Part shown: positions 1 through 11,162 of the stretch, piece by piece
How the letters are laid out: each line of letters starts with the position of its first letter
Numbering within the stretch: the stretch's first letter is position 1
Origin: Mesotaenium endlicherianum
Lineage: Eukaryota; Streptophyta; Zygnematophyceae; Zygnematales; Mesotaeniaceae
Assembly: GCA_009602735.1 (NCBI GenBank)
Contig: WELA01006598.1
Location: 28,716-92,715 of the forward strand
Direction of reading: 5' to 3'
DNA: 64,000 nucleotides
Translations under genes and position numbers: made by a program
Notes under the pieces: model-generated
What the model was told of the DNA's origin: nothing
Databases searched by the model: none
What the model saw: the letters and a program-made list of their open reading frames with translations, nothing else

Positions 1-507
1 CACCTCCCTCCCCCCAGGCGCGAGCACCCTGGGGCCCTTTCAGTCCCTCCCAGCTGGCAACTGGCACTGGCATTTCTCTCTTCCAAAGATCTGCAAAAGG
101 AATGCCGGCATGAGCTGGCGGGCGGACACATAAGGCTGCCGCAGCACTTGGACGGCGGTCTCCGCATTTGCGGGAGCCCCTGGGTGCAGCCGCAAGAGTC
201 CCGACGGAGAGCGAGAGGAGACCAATGCGGCTACAGAAGGGGAGGAGACGCCGCCCCAGGCTCAAAGCCCCAAGCTCGTCGTGCCATGTGCCCTCCCGGG
301 GGCCCCTTCTTGAGACGCCCACGAGGAGGGCAGCTACAGGCGCCAGTCATCCGAAGTGCTGAAACGTCTCCGACCCTTGTCTTGAGCGGGAACATGCTCT
401 TGCCACGAGGGCCCACCACGTGATACTCTAGGCGTGAGTATCTCCAGCCTAGCGTAGCATCGAGAGAACACAGCGAGAAATGGGGATTGCGCTCACCAAC
501 ACGCACT

Positions 508-606
508 GGCAAGGGAGAGGGAGACAGAGAGAGGGAGTGTGAGAGAGGGAGGGAGGGAGGGGGAGAGAGAGAGGGAGTGAGGGAGAGAGGAAGAGAGAAA
601 GAGTAA
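508..606. repeat. Purine-rich GA/GGGA simple-sequence tract
   Basis: Nearly pure A/G on the plus strand, dominated by GAGAGGGA and GAGGGAGG words. It produces long leucine/serine/proline-rich open frames on the minus strand that are compositional artefacts. Such polypurine tracts can form triplex DNA or influence promoters, but no function is shown here. Confidence 0.85.
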
Positions 607-828
607 CAGACAAAGAGCCTGCCCTCCCTCCTCCCCGGCTGGCCGGCTGACTGACTGACCAGACCAGTAGCGCGCAAGCCCGCGGCTCCTCGCAGTGGAG
701 ACCCCCCGGAAGCGTGGCGACGTCACCGTCTCTGCCTCTGTCTCCGGCTCGCCCTCGGGGCTGGTGGCATACTCGCTGTCCTCGTCCACATGCATCGCAC
801 GCATCACATGGAATGTCCCCGAAGACAC

Positions 829-866
829 TCTGTCCCTGCTGTCCCTGTCCCTGTCCCTGTCCCTGC
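829..866. repeat. CTGTCC hexanucleotide microsatellite
   Basis: About six units of CTGTCC/CCTGTC with one irregular unit. The flanking open frames read through it as Ser-Leu or Cys-Pro repeats and are not evidence of coding. Confidence 0.85.
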
Positions 867-1066
867 GCCGGTACGGGTTCTGCTGGCCTGTTCCAAGGAG
901 CCAAGAGGGAGGGTGCACGAGTTAGTGTCGGGATCGCTGCAGCTAGGCACCCGCGCAAACAGCGATACGATGTGCCCGCTACCATTGACGCTATCAATCC
1001 CCTCAAGAACCACGCGAGGAGATTTTCTTTTTCCTTCGAGCGCTTTTCTTAAACGAAGGGCGTGTT

Positions 1067-1098
1067 GAGACCTGCCCAGAATGAGACCTGCCCAGAAT
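1067..1098. repeat. Perfect 16-bp tandem repeat, two copies
   Basis: GAGACCTGCCCAGAAT occurs twice head to tail without mismatch (1067-1082 and 1083-1098). Probably a recent slippage duplication. Confidence 0.85.
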
Positions 1099-1752
1099 CT
1101 TCCCTTAAGTCCTAGATAATGTCGCAGCAAGAAGACAGCTGCATTTGGGCTCCCCCTTATACAGCATACAACGCATCGACAGACCCCATGTGCTAAAATC
1201 AGAGCTCATACATCCAGACAATGCATACGCGCATGTTGGTGTTATTCTATTGATACCTCGCAACACACACCTCGAGATGCGGCACAAATCCTTGCCCACA
1301 CAGGCACCCTTTCCTCCACACTAAGGAGAGGAAGACCCGTCTACCTTGACTGGGCTGCTGGGGTAACAAAGTGGAAGAGCTTACCCTAAGACCACTTCCT
1401 TCTTGTTAGTTGTCACTATTAGGAAGAAGCACCAAGTGAGAGTCCTGTCAGCTCCTACAACATGCACCTTATGCTCCAGGGTAGAATGCGGAGCAGAAGT
1501 TTACACACACCATGGCCATAACATCTGCAACTTCCGCACGCCGTCGTTCGAGGTAGACATAACGGAGAGCAGAGGATTGGTGGTACCTGGTCCGTGGTTG
1601 GCCGGGTGGGCAGGGCTGACGTGGCCGGGCGACACGTGAGCAGGGCTAACATCAGCAGGCGTAGGTGGCGGTCCCGTCCTGCACAGCTCCTCGTCGCGTC
1701 GGGACGTGAGCGATGCCACATGTCAGGTCGCTTGCTCGTGAGCCAACACACG

Positions 1753-1777
1753 CTCGAGCTCGAGTGAGCTCGAGCTC
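1753..1777. repeat. Paired XhoI/SacI-type palindromes
   Basis: CTCGAGCTCGAG (1753-1764) and GAGCTCGAGCTC (1766-1777) are two perfect 12-bp palindromes one base apart. The dense GAGCTC/CTCGAG words can fold as a cruciform or be a local expansion. No function is inferred. Confidence 0.7.
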
Positions 1778-3899
1778 GCTCAAAGCTCACTGGAGCCACC
1801 CAGGATTCAGAGCACGTGCCACTCGGCCTTGAAACATCAGGGACTCCAACACAGAAGGTGCAACAGGAGAAGGCAACCGAAAAGGTTAGGGAATGCACGC
1901 TCAGCAATCTCGGGTGCAACTTTGTTCAGCATGCATGAGGTCCAGGCACTCCCATGAGGCAGGAACCGTGGCCTCCTCCTCCTCTTGCCGACTCACGGAC
2001 CCAGAGCCCTTCGCCCAAGAGCACCCTCCAGGCAGACTCTGCTCCAGTGAGCAGATGACACGTGTCTTCAGAAGGATGTGGACCGCCTATGAGATCCCAA
2101 AACCCAACACCGACATGCTTCTGCAATGCTAGTGGCTTGGACATGTCGATGCTTTTTGATACTTGCGCAATCGTGAAGCTGCTCTGCCCAGTCCGCGGAG
2201 CCGATCTTACCCGTCAAAAAGGCATCCCAAGAGCAGTGACCGGGTGCAGCGCATCAGCGCACCAGCGCATCAGTGCTGCACAAAGCAGATGTCTGAGGAC
2301 ACTCACATCATGGGGCTCTCCATGGCTCGTCTAATGTCCTCGAAGGAAGCATCCATGGACGCCGCATCGGCAGCCCTCCAAAGGGACGGGCCAGGAGTGC
2401 CTCCTGCCATGAAGTCGCCCGAAGCCCTCTGCCTTCCCAAGTAATCCCTCAGAGGCATGGGGTTCTGGCACGGATCTGGGGGAGGTGCATTGGGATGACC
2501 ATCTAACTCCCTTTGCTCATTTGCCTGCACCGCGCGTTGAGTATTCACAGCTGAATCTCGACTCCGATTTCTCGCCCATGGAAAATGTGAGTCTCTGTAG
2601 GAACCTGCATCCTCGCACCATGCCAGTAACGCCCCCCAGGTTCAGTACACAGCCTCAAGTAACCCTAAACACTTCGAACACCACTGCACACTTTGCATTG
2701 TTCGCATACAGTGCACGTGCTTCAAACATGTAACCTCCTCCAACATTTAAGAGCTGTGGGGCATATCCCATAAGTACCCGCACCGTCCTCTACTTAAGCG
2801 CTCCTCGATGAAGCTCTCAGTCTATACACAGCAGACAGAGCGGCATATCTTCACCAAACCAGCTCTCTAAAAACACCTTCAGTATGAACCAACTCGTGTC
2901 TCTACTCAATTCCTTCCAGGTGTTACGAACCAAATAGGATTGCCCTGCAGCTACAGACCCCACTGTCCCTCAGATGGTCGGCAAAATCACTTACCAAATG
3001 ACATCGTAGCAGGGTTAAGGAAGTCTGAACACTTATGCAAGAAAACGATGTCTGTACGTCCAATATCCACGAAGATAAACTCCGCGCACCAAATTGAAAC
3101 ACACAAGTCTCAACAGCGCTGCATGGCCATACCCGAGGAATTCCACATACATTCAGAGCGCATAGTTCTATTTCGGTTAAGAGTGCTTAGAGTGCGTGGT
3201 CAGCAACTCACACTTCCATACCATGCACCTCTCTAGTTCACTACATCATACACCTTGAACCAAACACCAGCTCTGGAGAACGTGCTCTTAGATCCAGACT
3301 CCGAAGTGGTCCCAGACATTGACTGGGTCCGAAGGCCTAAGAAGCTGCCAATTGCTACTAGTCTACTAACTGGTGAGGTCGACACGAGCCCAAAGAATGC
3401 TTTCGTGACAGGCACTTGTGCTTTTCGTCATTCCTGCATTACCTTAATGTTAAACGGTAAAGGTTACATATACGTTCCTACAACCCTACGAATACTTCAT
3501 GGTGATAGTTGCTTGTAAGGTTTGATGCCGTTGACGTGTTGGCCCACGACATGGTTAAAAGCGACAAGATAGGACATGCACATCAATGACGCCACCTAGA
3601 AGACCGCAGGACGATATTTCCTGACAACACGTGTACAAAATCTACATCGCGACATACAAGTCTTCTCGTCTGCTCTTTGGTGGTATACAGTCGATATAGG
3701 GTGATCGTATCAGCAAGCTGGAGCTATTCGAGTTACATCAACGGTTATTACGCCAATGTGGCGACTGAACTGCCGACCGCGACAAAAAGGACAAGTTGGA
3801 AATTTGACAGACCATATTTTGGAGCGCGTGATTAAGTGCATTCTCGTTCCGTCTGTGTGGGTTCTTGCTCTTTTTACTAAAACCTGGGAGTGCCTCGGA

Positions 3900-5945
3900 G
3901 TCGCACTCGAAACTTGAAGCTTAATTTGAACTGAGGGAAAATCACAAGTATGGATATGAAAAGATTAGAGACTAGAATCTGAGATATACAAGTATTTAAT
4001 GAGGCACATTTAGATAATTAGGCAGGAGGTACAAATGCGGCTGAGTTCGCGCGGACTGCTACACTTTCTTTAACTATTTGATATACTTTTGTTATCCTAA
4101 TGTAATTCCTCTGTATCCTCTGTATACTCTGTGGTCTAGAAGGGTTTGTACCTAAATTAGACTATTGTCTAGGACTGATTTAGCCTTTGGTAACTTGAAG
4201 CAAACCCCTTGTATTCTCTTCAGTCTAAGTAGTAATGAAGCTCTATTAAGCTATTTTAAGCCTTGACACGCCGAAATTGGTGCAATAATTTAATACTTAC
4301 TCTTATTGCAACTTCTATCTCTTTTGGGGGGGGGGGTAGGTCAACTTCTGCACCGTGTTAGTACACTTGCATACCTTCTGCTAGATTTGCTCTACTTTAG
4401 TACTCTCTTCTGGGAGCAGCTTGAGCTGCTCCGAGAGAATGAATGTGCACATTAGGATTCAGATTTAGGTGAAGTTTGTGCGTGCAAATTTCATTTTTGT
4501 GACTTTCCCTCTTGCTCAAACTTCAATTTGAGCGCTTGCTCAATTTGTCAGATTCTTTCAGGGGCTCTTGGGTGACGTGTAAGAGTAGATCTTTCTATAC
4601 TGGTCTTGAGTGGTCTTTATGGCCACAGCTGAGTATGGGACCATATTTGGTCCTGCCTGCGGCATCACTTTTTCCAACTTTTTAAGTAACTATTGTCGCA
4701 ACTGGTATCAGTTTGACGGCGCCGCACGCGTGGCAAAAGTGACGGCAGCCCAGGTATGGATGGTCAACACAGACTCACCCACCAAATGACTGACCTTTGC
4801 CTAGTCAGCATTGAAAGTAAACGGTCAAAGTCACACGAAAGGGTGACTGCGACAAGTCAAAATCGACTCTTAGTGATGGGTGGGGTTGGACAGCTAGGGC
4901 AGCTGCAAAGCTAACCCACCATGACTTGCTTACGGTTCCACGCCAGCAGCTCGCTTAGCATTTGCTTTGTCAGAAAAAGCTGACATGTTGGCTCGCTTAG
5001 CGATGGCTGAGTCAAGCCACGTTAAGTAAGCAGGACAGCTTGGCAGCAGCCTCTTGGTAGAGCCGCCATGCCAGTGCTGACACGTTAGGGAGACATGGTT
5101 TCCCAGCCACAAGGGCATGTACTTTAACCGGAAGGTTAAGCGAGCACGCGCGACTATCAGGAGGCCTGCATGCAGGCTGAGTGACGAGACATAAGTTAAG
5201 ACATGCAGTGGCATCCACGCGGTGACACATGCATGCATGCAGTTGTGACTAAGTCACAGCAGTCTCGAAAGAGACGTACTTGCGTGGTGCCTGGGGTAGG
5301 TAAGAGCCTGGCACACTTCCCCTTATTCTTGCCTCGCACATTTGATAAAAAGAAGTAAAGGTGCAAAGAAGAGAAGGAGAAGGAGCTAGAGGGAGAAGGA
5401 GAAGGCGCGAAGAAGAAGGAGTTCTCAAGGCTACCAAGAACCAAAAAGGTACACTTTTGTCGACGCTCGCTGATTTCTTTCTCGGTGTATCATGGACAGG
5501 TTAGACTTCAGGAGTTTCCAAGAAGGAATTCCAGCTTGGAGTTGTAGAGAGCTTGCAGATTAAATCTATTAGGAACTCTAGCCAAATTCGGATCAAATAC
5601 CACAAGCGTGTGGGAAGCACATAAAATGGTAAGTGCTGTGTTAGTTTCCAAGTTTTGAGATGTCGCATTTGTCAAATTGCTGATAGCAAGAGCATGATTT
5701 GCAAGCAAAGCCCTCAGTGAAGAACTTAGTGAGCCTAGTCAGCAGTGTAAAATTGTTAGGCGCGATTCTGAGTGAAGAGCTCAATCCAGGCCACGCATAG
5801 ATGCTGTAGGTTCATAGTTTTGTAAACTGTGACTAAGTGAAGTTGAGCGAAAATCCTGGTGGGCAATTTTCTCTGAAACTTGGTGTTAAGTGTATATTCT
5901 GAATACACATGATTTTTGCAAACTACAATTTGTTCTTTGTGTAAC
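3900..5945 (+). mobile_element. A-family LTR, upstream portion, cut at its right by element B
   Basis: The stretch from about 4,690 to 5,945 matches 13,970-15,160 and 15,630-16,830 in order: the box with CAGTTTGACGG and the TGCATGCATGC-plus-TGAGTGAC block. These are followed by the purine-rich AAGAAGAAGGAG segment and the tail with AAACTACAATTTG. The stretch 3,930-4,560 matches about 49,990-50,620. Together they form one long LTR type (roughly 1.5-2 kb) belonging to the methyltransferase-bearing element A. The left edge is not defined: the usual TGTAAG start is not seen. The right edge ends in GTAAC, directly against element B. The rest of this LTR appears to lie inverted at about 59,840-59,883 (see findings). 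Confidence 0.65.
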
Positions 5946-6448
5946 TGTAGTGAAACAAATAGACGAAGTACTTAGTGAAATATAATACTTTATCTCTTCA
6001 AGACAAGGATCTTTGAACACAAGTAGTAGCTTCTTGAAAGAGAGATAGCTTCTTTAAAGTTAATATATTTCTGGATTTTGGCAAGTACAAGAGTGATTCT
6101 GGAATGTCTTTCTATGTTCTAGCTCTTGTTTATATACTTGCTACATACGTAATTTCTAGGAAGGTGTATGTTGATGTGTTGGCACCCAACACATCCCAAA
6201 ACTTGCCACCTCTTTCTAGAATAATGTACACATGTCTTTTTGACCTAAAAATGGCACATTTGACTTTTGCCACGTGGAGTTCTTCTAGGTCTTTCCTCTA
6301 CCTTCGAAAATGCCTTAGAAGGTTCAAAGGACATGAACCAAGTCACTAGAGTACCTATTCACACTTGAATCCACACAATACTACTCCAAATATATTTGAA
6401 AATATTAAAATATATGCAAACTAATATATAATAACTCAAATCACTACA
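5946..6448 (-). repeat. Element B left LTR (3' LTR in element sense)
   Basis: 503 bp, TG...CA ended. It is more like the 5' LTR of element D than like its own partner at 9786-10288. At about ten diagnostic positions this copy and D agree against the partner, for example AATGGCACATTTG, AGTCACTAGAG and TCAAATCACTACA. The adjacent outer flank is GTAAC. Confidence 0.88.
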
Positions 6449-7200
6449 TCACCCCCTCGCCAGGAAAAGCGACGTCTCGGCGCGTCAAGTAAGGTCTTAC
6501 ACATGTAGAGCAGACTAGTCAACAGCTTCAAGTCAGATACCACACATGTGAAGAGGATTAGTCCAAGGCGCCAAGTCAGGTGCTACACATGTAAGGTAGA
6601 CTAGGCAAGGTCGTGGGTGGTGTGACCTTATTGGCTAGCCTACTCCTTGATGATAAAGAAAATTGTACAAGTTGGCCCAGAATCTGCCACAGACTCAAAA
6701 ATTCATAGCGACCACAGAACTGCTCCAATTTTGAAAATTCAAGTGCCAAACGGACCGCGTCAAAAAACTCTACCAGGTCATGAAATTTGAGAGCATTCTA
6801 ATCTCTGGAGTATCGTTGAGAGCTGAGAGAGTAGGCACTCCTCCAAATCTGTGCAGAAACTTCTGAAAATCATAAGTCCTTCTATACTTCTCCAAATTCT
6901 GCAAACTAAGTCTCAAATTGGGCGCTGTAAGATGTTCTACCAGAGTCTTGAGTTTCAAAGCATTCCAAGGTCAGGGGAGGGCACAATGTCAGAAGGCATA
7001 TTCTGCCCTAATAATGTCAGCAGCCTGACCCCCTTCTACTCAGAGCATCATATCTCTCTCAACAATGCTTTAAATTGAGCAAACTTGGACTCTAAATGAC
7101 CGGCTACTCATGGACTAAAGCCAAGTAAATTTTTAAAATTCATTATGCAGAGACCTATCACCAGTAGCAGTTTTAGTTTTCTGTCCAGAAACTGCGAGAA
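6449..7200 (-). other. Element B 3' noncoding stretch with polypurine tract
   Basis: In element sense this lies between the chromodomain and the 3' LTR. The GCGAGGGGGTGA tract immediately before the LTR (6449-6460 region) is the probable polypurine primer for plus-strand synthesis. The remainder has no frame I recognise. Confidence 0.6.
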
Positions 7201-7217
7201 GAGAAGAGTGTCTAATG

Positions 7218-8155
7218 TTAATTTTTCCTCTTTCTTGTTCTTGGAGGCTGCCTCCAAGGGGTCTTCTGCTGCTTTTTGATGGTGGCAGGCTGCCTCCCTG
7301 AAGTCTTTGGGCTTCTAGTAGAGAGACTTGGGGCTGGTCCAAGATGGGGGTTGGCGGCATGGAAGCGCTTCAACTTTCTCTGAACTTTGTCAAGGTAGTG
7401 CGCCGCCACCCAACTATTCTCCGAATCTGGATATCCTTTCCACTTGATCAAGTATTGCTGCTGTCTCCTGAAATTTCTCATAGCCACTATGTCTTCCACT
7501 TCGTACTCCAAATGATCATCCACTATTGTTGGGGCTGGTGGGGTTGTCACACGTCCTGGGAACTTGTTGTTGGGTTGCACATATGGCTTGAAGAGGGAAG
7601 CGTGGAATACGGGGTCGATGTGCATAGTCTGGGGAAGTTCTAGCTTGAAAGCAACGGGGTTGACTTGCTGGATAATCTTGAAGGGTCCCAAACACTTGGG
7701 AGAGAACTTGCTGCCGGAGGCCTGTTGTTTAAAGAAATATTCTTGGACGATAGTAACACGTTGTCACCCACTCTGTACGTAATTTCTCTTCTGGACCTGT
7801 TTGCCACTCTTGCTTGTGCATCTCGCGCCTGTTGTAGAGCTTTCTTCGCTGCTGTAAGGGCCGCTTCTAATGTCTCCATAAAATCTGTTGCTGCAGGTAC
7901 TTCATCATGGCCAGCCGTGAAGCTCAGCGGCGTGGTTGGATGGAAGCCATAGTTGAGAAAGAATGGGGACTCTTGGATAGAGGCCTGCGTCGTGTTGTTG
8001 TAGGCAAACTCCAGGGGGGTCAAGTACATGTCCCAACCTTGCTCCAGAGTAGACACGTAGGCCTTTAGAGAGGTCTTTAGAGTACGATTCATACGCTCGG
8101 TTTGCCCATCTGATTGCGGGTGGTAGGCAGTGGACATATCCAGCGATGTACCCAA
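7218..8155 (-). pseudogene. Element B integrase C-terminal part and chromodomain
   Basis: Minus-strand frames here read as a Ty3 integrase core segment. [21 protein letters not shown] is the typical end of the catalytic domain, followed by the VGDNVLL strand region. A chromodomain follows, with YEVEDIVAMR, YLIKWKGYP and SWVAAHYL. In chromoviruses this C-terminal chromodomain directs integration to particular chromatin. The catalytic core is broken upstream in the element; the chromodomain itself reads through. It is very similar in type to the chromodomains of elements E and C in this window, and unlike the PHD finger of family A. Confidence 0.82.
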
Positions 8156-8528
8156 TTGAAGAGATTTTTCCAGAAATAGCTTGTGAATCTTGGATCTCTA
8201 TCCGACACAATTCTTGATGGTAGTCCATGGAGTCGGAAGATGTTGTCAAAGATGAGTCTTGCAAGTTGTGNTAAGTTGTGGTGCTATAGCCTTAGTCGTC
8301 GTGGGAATAAAATGAGCCATCTTGGTAAGCTTGTCCACCACCGTGAGTATTGCATTCTGGCCTCGAGGTGTCACGGGCAAGTCCACGATAAGGTCCATTG
8401 AGATGTCCGTTCATTGTCTTTCGGGGATTAGTAGTGGTTGGAGGAGTCCTCCCGCCTGGGACGTCGTCTTCAACAGGGGTCTCCACCTCACTTGTCTTGT
8501 TGCCTTCTCGTGAAGTGGGTCTTGGGGT

Positions 8529-8564
8529 GGTAGGCTCCTGGCCTACCGGCGCTGTCCGTTTTTT
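8529..8564 (-). promoter_or_regulatory. Probable -1 frameshift signal at the gag-pol overlap (element B)
   Basis: On the minus strand an AAAAAAC heptamer (8558-8564) is followed after about ten bases by a perfect 7-bp stem with a five-base loop (GGTAGGC...GCCTACC, 8529-8547). The gag stop lies inside the stem. The same arrangement occurs in element D, so it is conserved between the two copies. A slippery heptamer plus hairpin is the usual read-through device joining gag and pol in retroelements. Confidence 0.65.
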
Positions 8565-9748
8565 GACAACTTTTTGGGGCATGACAGTGCACGATGGCCC
8601 TTTTCCTTGCAATAGAAGCATAGTCCAGCCGTCATGAGAGCTTCTTTTTCAGCCGGGGAGAGTCTTGCTTTCACTCCTTGCTGGTTTCTTGCATCATAAG
8701 TGTCATTGGAGGGTCTTTCACTCTTTCGAGCATCCGCGGGGTCCCTTTTAATAACTCCGATTTCCATGGGTGTGGGTCCAGATTCGGATGTGGAAGGGGC
8801 TGCGTACACCCGCATCGCCGGAACCCGTGAAGATGGAGGCACGGAGTGCTTGAAATCCAAGATATCTACCTTTTGGGCCACTTCAATGATCCTTGAGAAG
8901 TCCGTCAAGTCGCGTAATTCCACTTCCTTTGCCACCTTGGGCTTGAGGCCAAAGATGTAGCGGTCAATCTTCTCCTCGAGAGACATGTTGGGGATCTCAA
9001 GAGTGAGGGCGTGAAATCTGGATGTATACTCTTGAACGGACGTCGTTTGCTTGAGATGGTGGAGCTTTCCTCGGGCAATCTTCTCCGCATTGATGGGCAT
9101 GAATTGCTTCTTGAGGGCCTCACAAAAATCTGCCCATCTTGCATATGATGGTGGGGGCTCTTGGCCGAGCATGGGGTGCGCCATAGCTTGATATATAGCC
9201 GCTTGATAGTTACGCCACCATGATGTTGCTGCTCCTCTAAGTAAGGTAACGGCAAAGGGAACGTAGTCCTCCTCGGGTACTTCAAGGAACGCGAGGTACG
9301 TCTCCACTTGGTAGAGCCATAAATTCAGGTTGGCACCTTTCCCGGGGTTGAAAGTGTCGGGTTTGCCGGGCTTGATGAGTTTCCTTGCTCTCGTTGGCTC
9401 TTGTGGAGGCGCTTGAGCCGGGGCTGGATTTTGAGCATTGCTCGCAATAGGGGCAACCATGGTAGCCATAGCTTCTCTTGACGCTTGCATGGTTGCTTCA
9501 TTGGTGGCCAAGCCCACTTGGTTGTGGACGGTCATTAGGAAGGCTGCCCACTCATTTGCGGGAACTCCTTGTGGTGGGGTCAACTTTGCTATAGCGGCTG
9601 CCACGGGATTTGACGGTGCTCCTCCTTGTGGTGCTTGTTGTTGTTGCAAATTTCCTTGAGTAGGCTCTCCCATCGGCGCTGGAGGAGGGTGTCTTGGAGA
9701 GGAAGGGCTTCCTTCGAAAGCTTGCTGTTGGTCTTGAGGATCGGCCAT
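8543..9748 (-). CDS. gag: Element B gag polyprotein
   Basis: An open frame of 401 codons starts at an ATG shortly after the primer site and runs to a gag stop inside the frameshift hairpin. Residues about 1-110 are rich in proline and glutamine. About 120-290 is a retrotransposon-gag (capsid-like) domain with [20 protein letters not shown] and [12 protein letters not shown] single CCHC zinc knuckle, [14 protein letters not shown], lies near the C terminus and is the expected RNA-binding nucleocapsid. Length and order are typical of plant chromovirus gag. It is nearly identical to element D gag apart from a short duplicated block near the N terminus of D. It would form the particle shell in the cytoplasm. 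Confidence 0.9.
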   Translation of the reverse strand: MADPQDQQQAFEGSPSSPRHPPPAPMGEPTQGNLQQQQAPQGGAPSNPVAAAIAKLTPPQGVPANEWAAFLMTVHNQVGLATNEATMQASREAMATMVAPIASNAQNPAPAQAPPQEPTRARKLIKPGKPDTFNPGKGANLNLWLYQVETYLAFLEVPEEDYVPFAVTLLRGAATSWWRNYQAAIYQAMAHPMLGQEPPPSYARWADFCEALKKQFMPINAEKIARGKLHHLKQTTSVQEYTSRFHALTLEIPNMSLEEKIDRYIFGLKPKVAKEVELRDLTDFSRIIEVAQKVDILDFKHSVPPSSRVPAMRVYAAPSTSESGPTPMEIGVIKRDPADARKSERPSNDTYDARNQQGVKARLSPAEKEALMTAGLCFYCKEKGHRALSCPKKLSKNGQRR

Positions 9749-9770
9749 CTTCTTGTGCTACCAAAGTGCC

Positions 9771-9785
9771 TAGCTTTGATACCAC
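9771..9785 (-). promoter_or_regulatory. Primer-binding site of element B
   Basis: Directly inside the right-hand LTR the minus strand reads GTGGTATCAAAGCTA. TGGTATCA is the usual plant retroelement site complementary to the 3' end of initiator tRNA-Met. It fixes the orientation of the element. Confidence 0.8.
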
Positions 9786-10288
9786 TGTAGTAAAACAGAT
9801 AGATGAAGTACTTAGTAAAATAGAATACTTTATCAATTCAAGACAAGGATCTTTGAACACAAGTGGTAGCTTCTTGAAAGAGAGATGGCTTCTTGATAGT
9901 TAATATATTTCTGGAATTTGGCAAGTACAAGAGTGATTCTGGAATATCTTTCTATGTTCTAATTCTTGTTTATATACTTGCTACATAAGGAATTTCTAGG
10001 AAGGTGTATGTTGATGTGTTGGCACCCAACACATCCCAAAACTTGCCACCTCTTTCTAGAATAATGTACACATGTCCTTTTGACCTAAAAATGACACATT
10101 TGACTTTTGCCACGTGGAGTTCTTCTAGGTCTTTCCTCTAACTTCGAAAATGCCTTAGAAGGTTCAAAGGACATGAACCAAGTCGCTAGAGTACCTATTC
10201 ACACTTGAATCCACACAATACTACTCCAAATATATTTGAAAACATTAAAATATATGTAAACTGATATATAATAACTCAAGTCATTACA
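9786..10288 (-). repeat. Element B right LTR (5' LTR in element sense)
   Basis: 503 bp, TG...CA ended, followed outside by GGATC, which is a position inside the reverse-transcriptase gene of family A (intact at 30,020-30,040). This LTR carries several private variants not found in 5946-6448 or in the D LTR. Confidence 0.88.
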
Positions 10289-10317
10289 GGATCTTTGCAA
10301 TTGCCACCACCGGAAAG

Positions 10318-10943
10318 GTGTTCAGCATCATCGATCTGCGCCAAGGCTTCAACCAGATCCCTGTGAAAACAGAAGATCGAGGTAAGACCGCTTTCTGGGC
10401 TCAAAGGGAACTTTGGCAATGGACAGTAATGCCATTTGGGTTGAAAAATGCCCCAGCCATATTTCAGAGGACTATGGATAAAGTGCTGGAGGGGCTGGAT
10501 TTTGCTAAACCATACATTCACGATGTGGTAGTATTCAGCAAGTCCATAGAGGAGCACCTCGAGCACTTGGAAGAAGTGTTCCAGCGCCTGGAGAAATTCC
10601 AGATGAAGCTGCATCCTGGGAAGTGCAGATTCTTTGAGGCACACGTGCCTTACCTAGGACATGAGATTGGGAAAAAATGCTATGTTCCCTCAGGCTGTGA
10701 AGATTGAAGCCATATACAAGATACCTGCACCTGCGAATGTGTAAGCTGAAAGCTCTGTTAGGGCTAAGCGGATACTATCGTAAGTTTGTGAAGGATTATA
10801 CGGAACTCCTGAAAAAGGACGTGCCTTTTGTGTGGACAGAATCTCAGGAGAAAGCCATGAACGAGCTTAAGGAGCGGCTGGTAACAGCCCCAGTCTTGCG
10901 AACACCCGACTACTCCAAACCGTTCAATTTGCACACTGACTGA
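10318..10943 (+). pseudogene. A1 reverse transcriptase and start of RNase H
   Basis: Ty3-type reverse transcriptase motifs are readable: FSIIDLRQGFNQIPV, FGLKNAPAIFQRTMDKVL and the region of the catalytic aspartates, then LGLSGYYRKFVKDYTELL and FVWTESQEKAMNELKERL. The TAPVLRTPDYSKPFNLHTD stretch is the connection into RNase H. The enzyme would copy element RNA into DNA inside the particle. The A-family RT is distinct from that of B/D, E and C: NQIPVKTEDRGKTAF replaces the HQIRIAE type. Confidence 0.82.
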
Positions 10944-11162
10944 AGTCGTGTGGGAACAGGCGCAGTACTCACTCAAGCCACAAATCCTAGAGAGGAGTAT
11001 GTCATTGCCTATGCCTCTCGCTCTAACAATCGAGCAGAGAGCAACTACTCATCCTACAAAGGAGAGCTGCTGGCAGTGGTTTGGACTGTCACACACTTCA
11101 GAGTATAGCTGTGGGAAAGACCCTTCACGCTGATCACGGATCACTCCCCATTACTATGGCTG

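Larger units (their letters stand above)
1..3900. other. Unassigned flank, no gene recognised
   Basis: No open frame here gives a protein I recognise, and the longer ones (up to about 185 codons) lie over simple-sequence tracts on both strands. There are a few short tandem repeats and palindromes, listed separately. I see no LTR pair, transposon end, tRNA or clear splice-linked exon series. It may be host intergenic DNA, untranslated sequence, or repeats too eroded to recognise by eye. A spliced host gene with short exons cannot be excluded from sequence reading alone. Confidence 0.5.
5946..10288 (-). mobile_element. Element B: Ty3/gypsy chromovirus, broken
   Basis: Two long direct repeats (5946-6448 and 9786-10288) start TG and end CA. 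They enclose, on the minus strand, an initiator-Met-type primer site, a gag of about 400 residues with a CCHC knuckle, integrase and a chromodomain. A reverse-transcriptase core is not recognisable. I estimate about four to five breaks. Gag is almost identical to that of element D. The outer flanks do not match each other (GTAAC on the left, GGATC on the right), which is unusual for an intact insertion and is explained by the proposed inversion with D. LTR divergence of roughly 5% by eye suggests an old insertion, but the two LTRs may derive from different insertions. Confidence 0.88.

Noticed and set aside
231-1006. Long overlapping open frames on both strands as a possible host gene
   Set aside because: They run through GA-rich and CTGTCC simple repeats, give Ser/Leu/Pro- or Arg-rich low-complexity protein in several frames at once, and show no known domain.
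4530-4556. Rho-independent-type terminator (CAATTTGAGC...GCTCAATTTG inverted repeat)
   Set aside because: The setting is a eukaryotic LTR, there is no following T-run, and the same word is just part of the repeated A LTR block.
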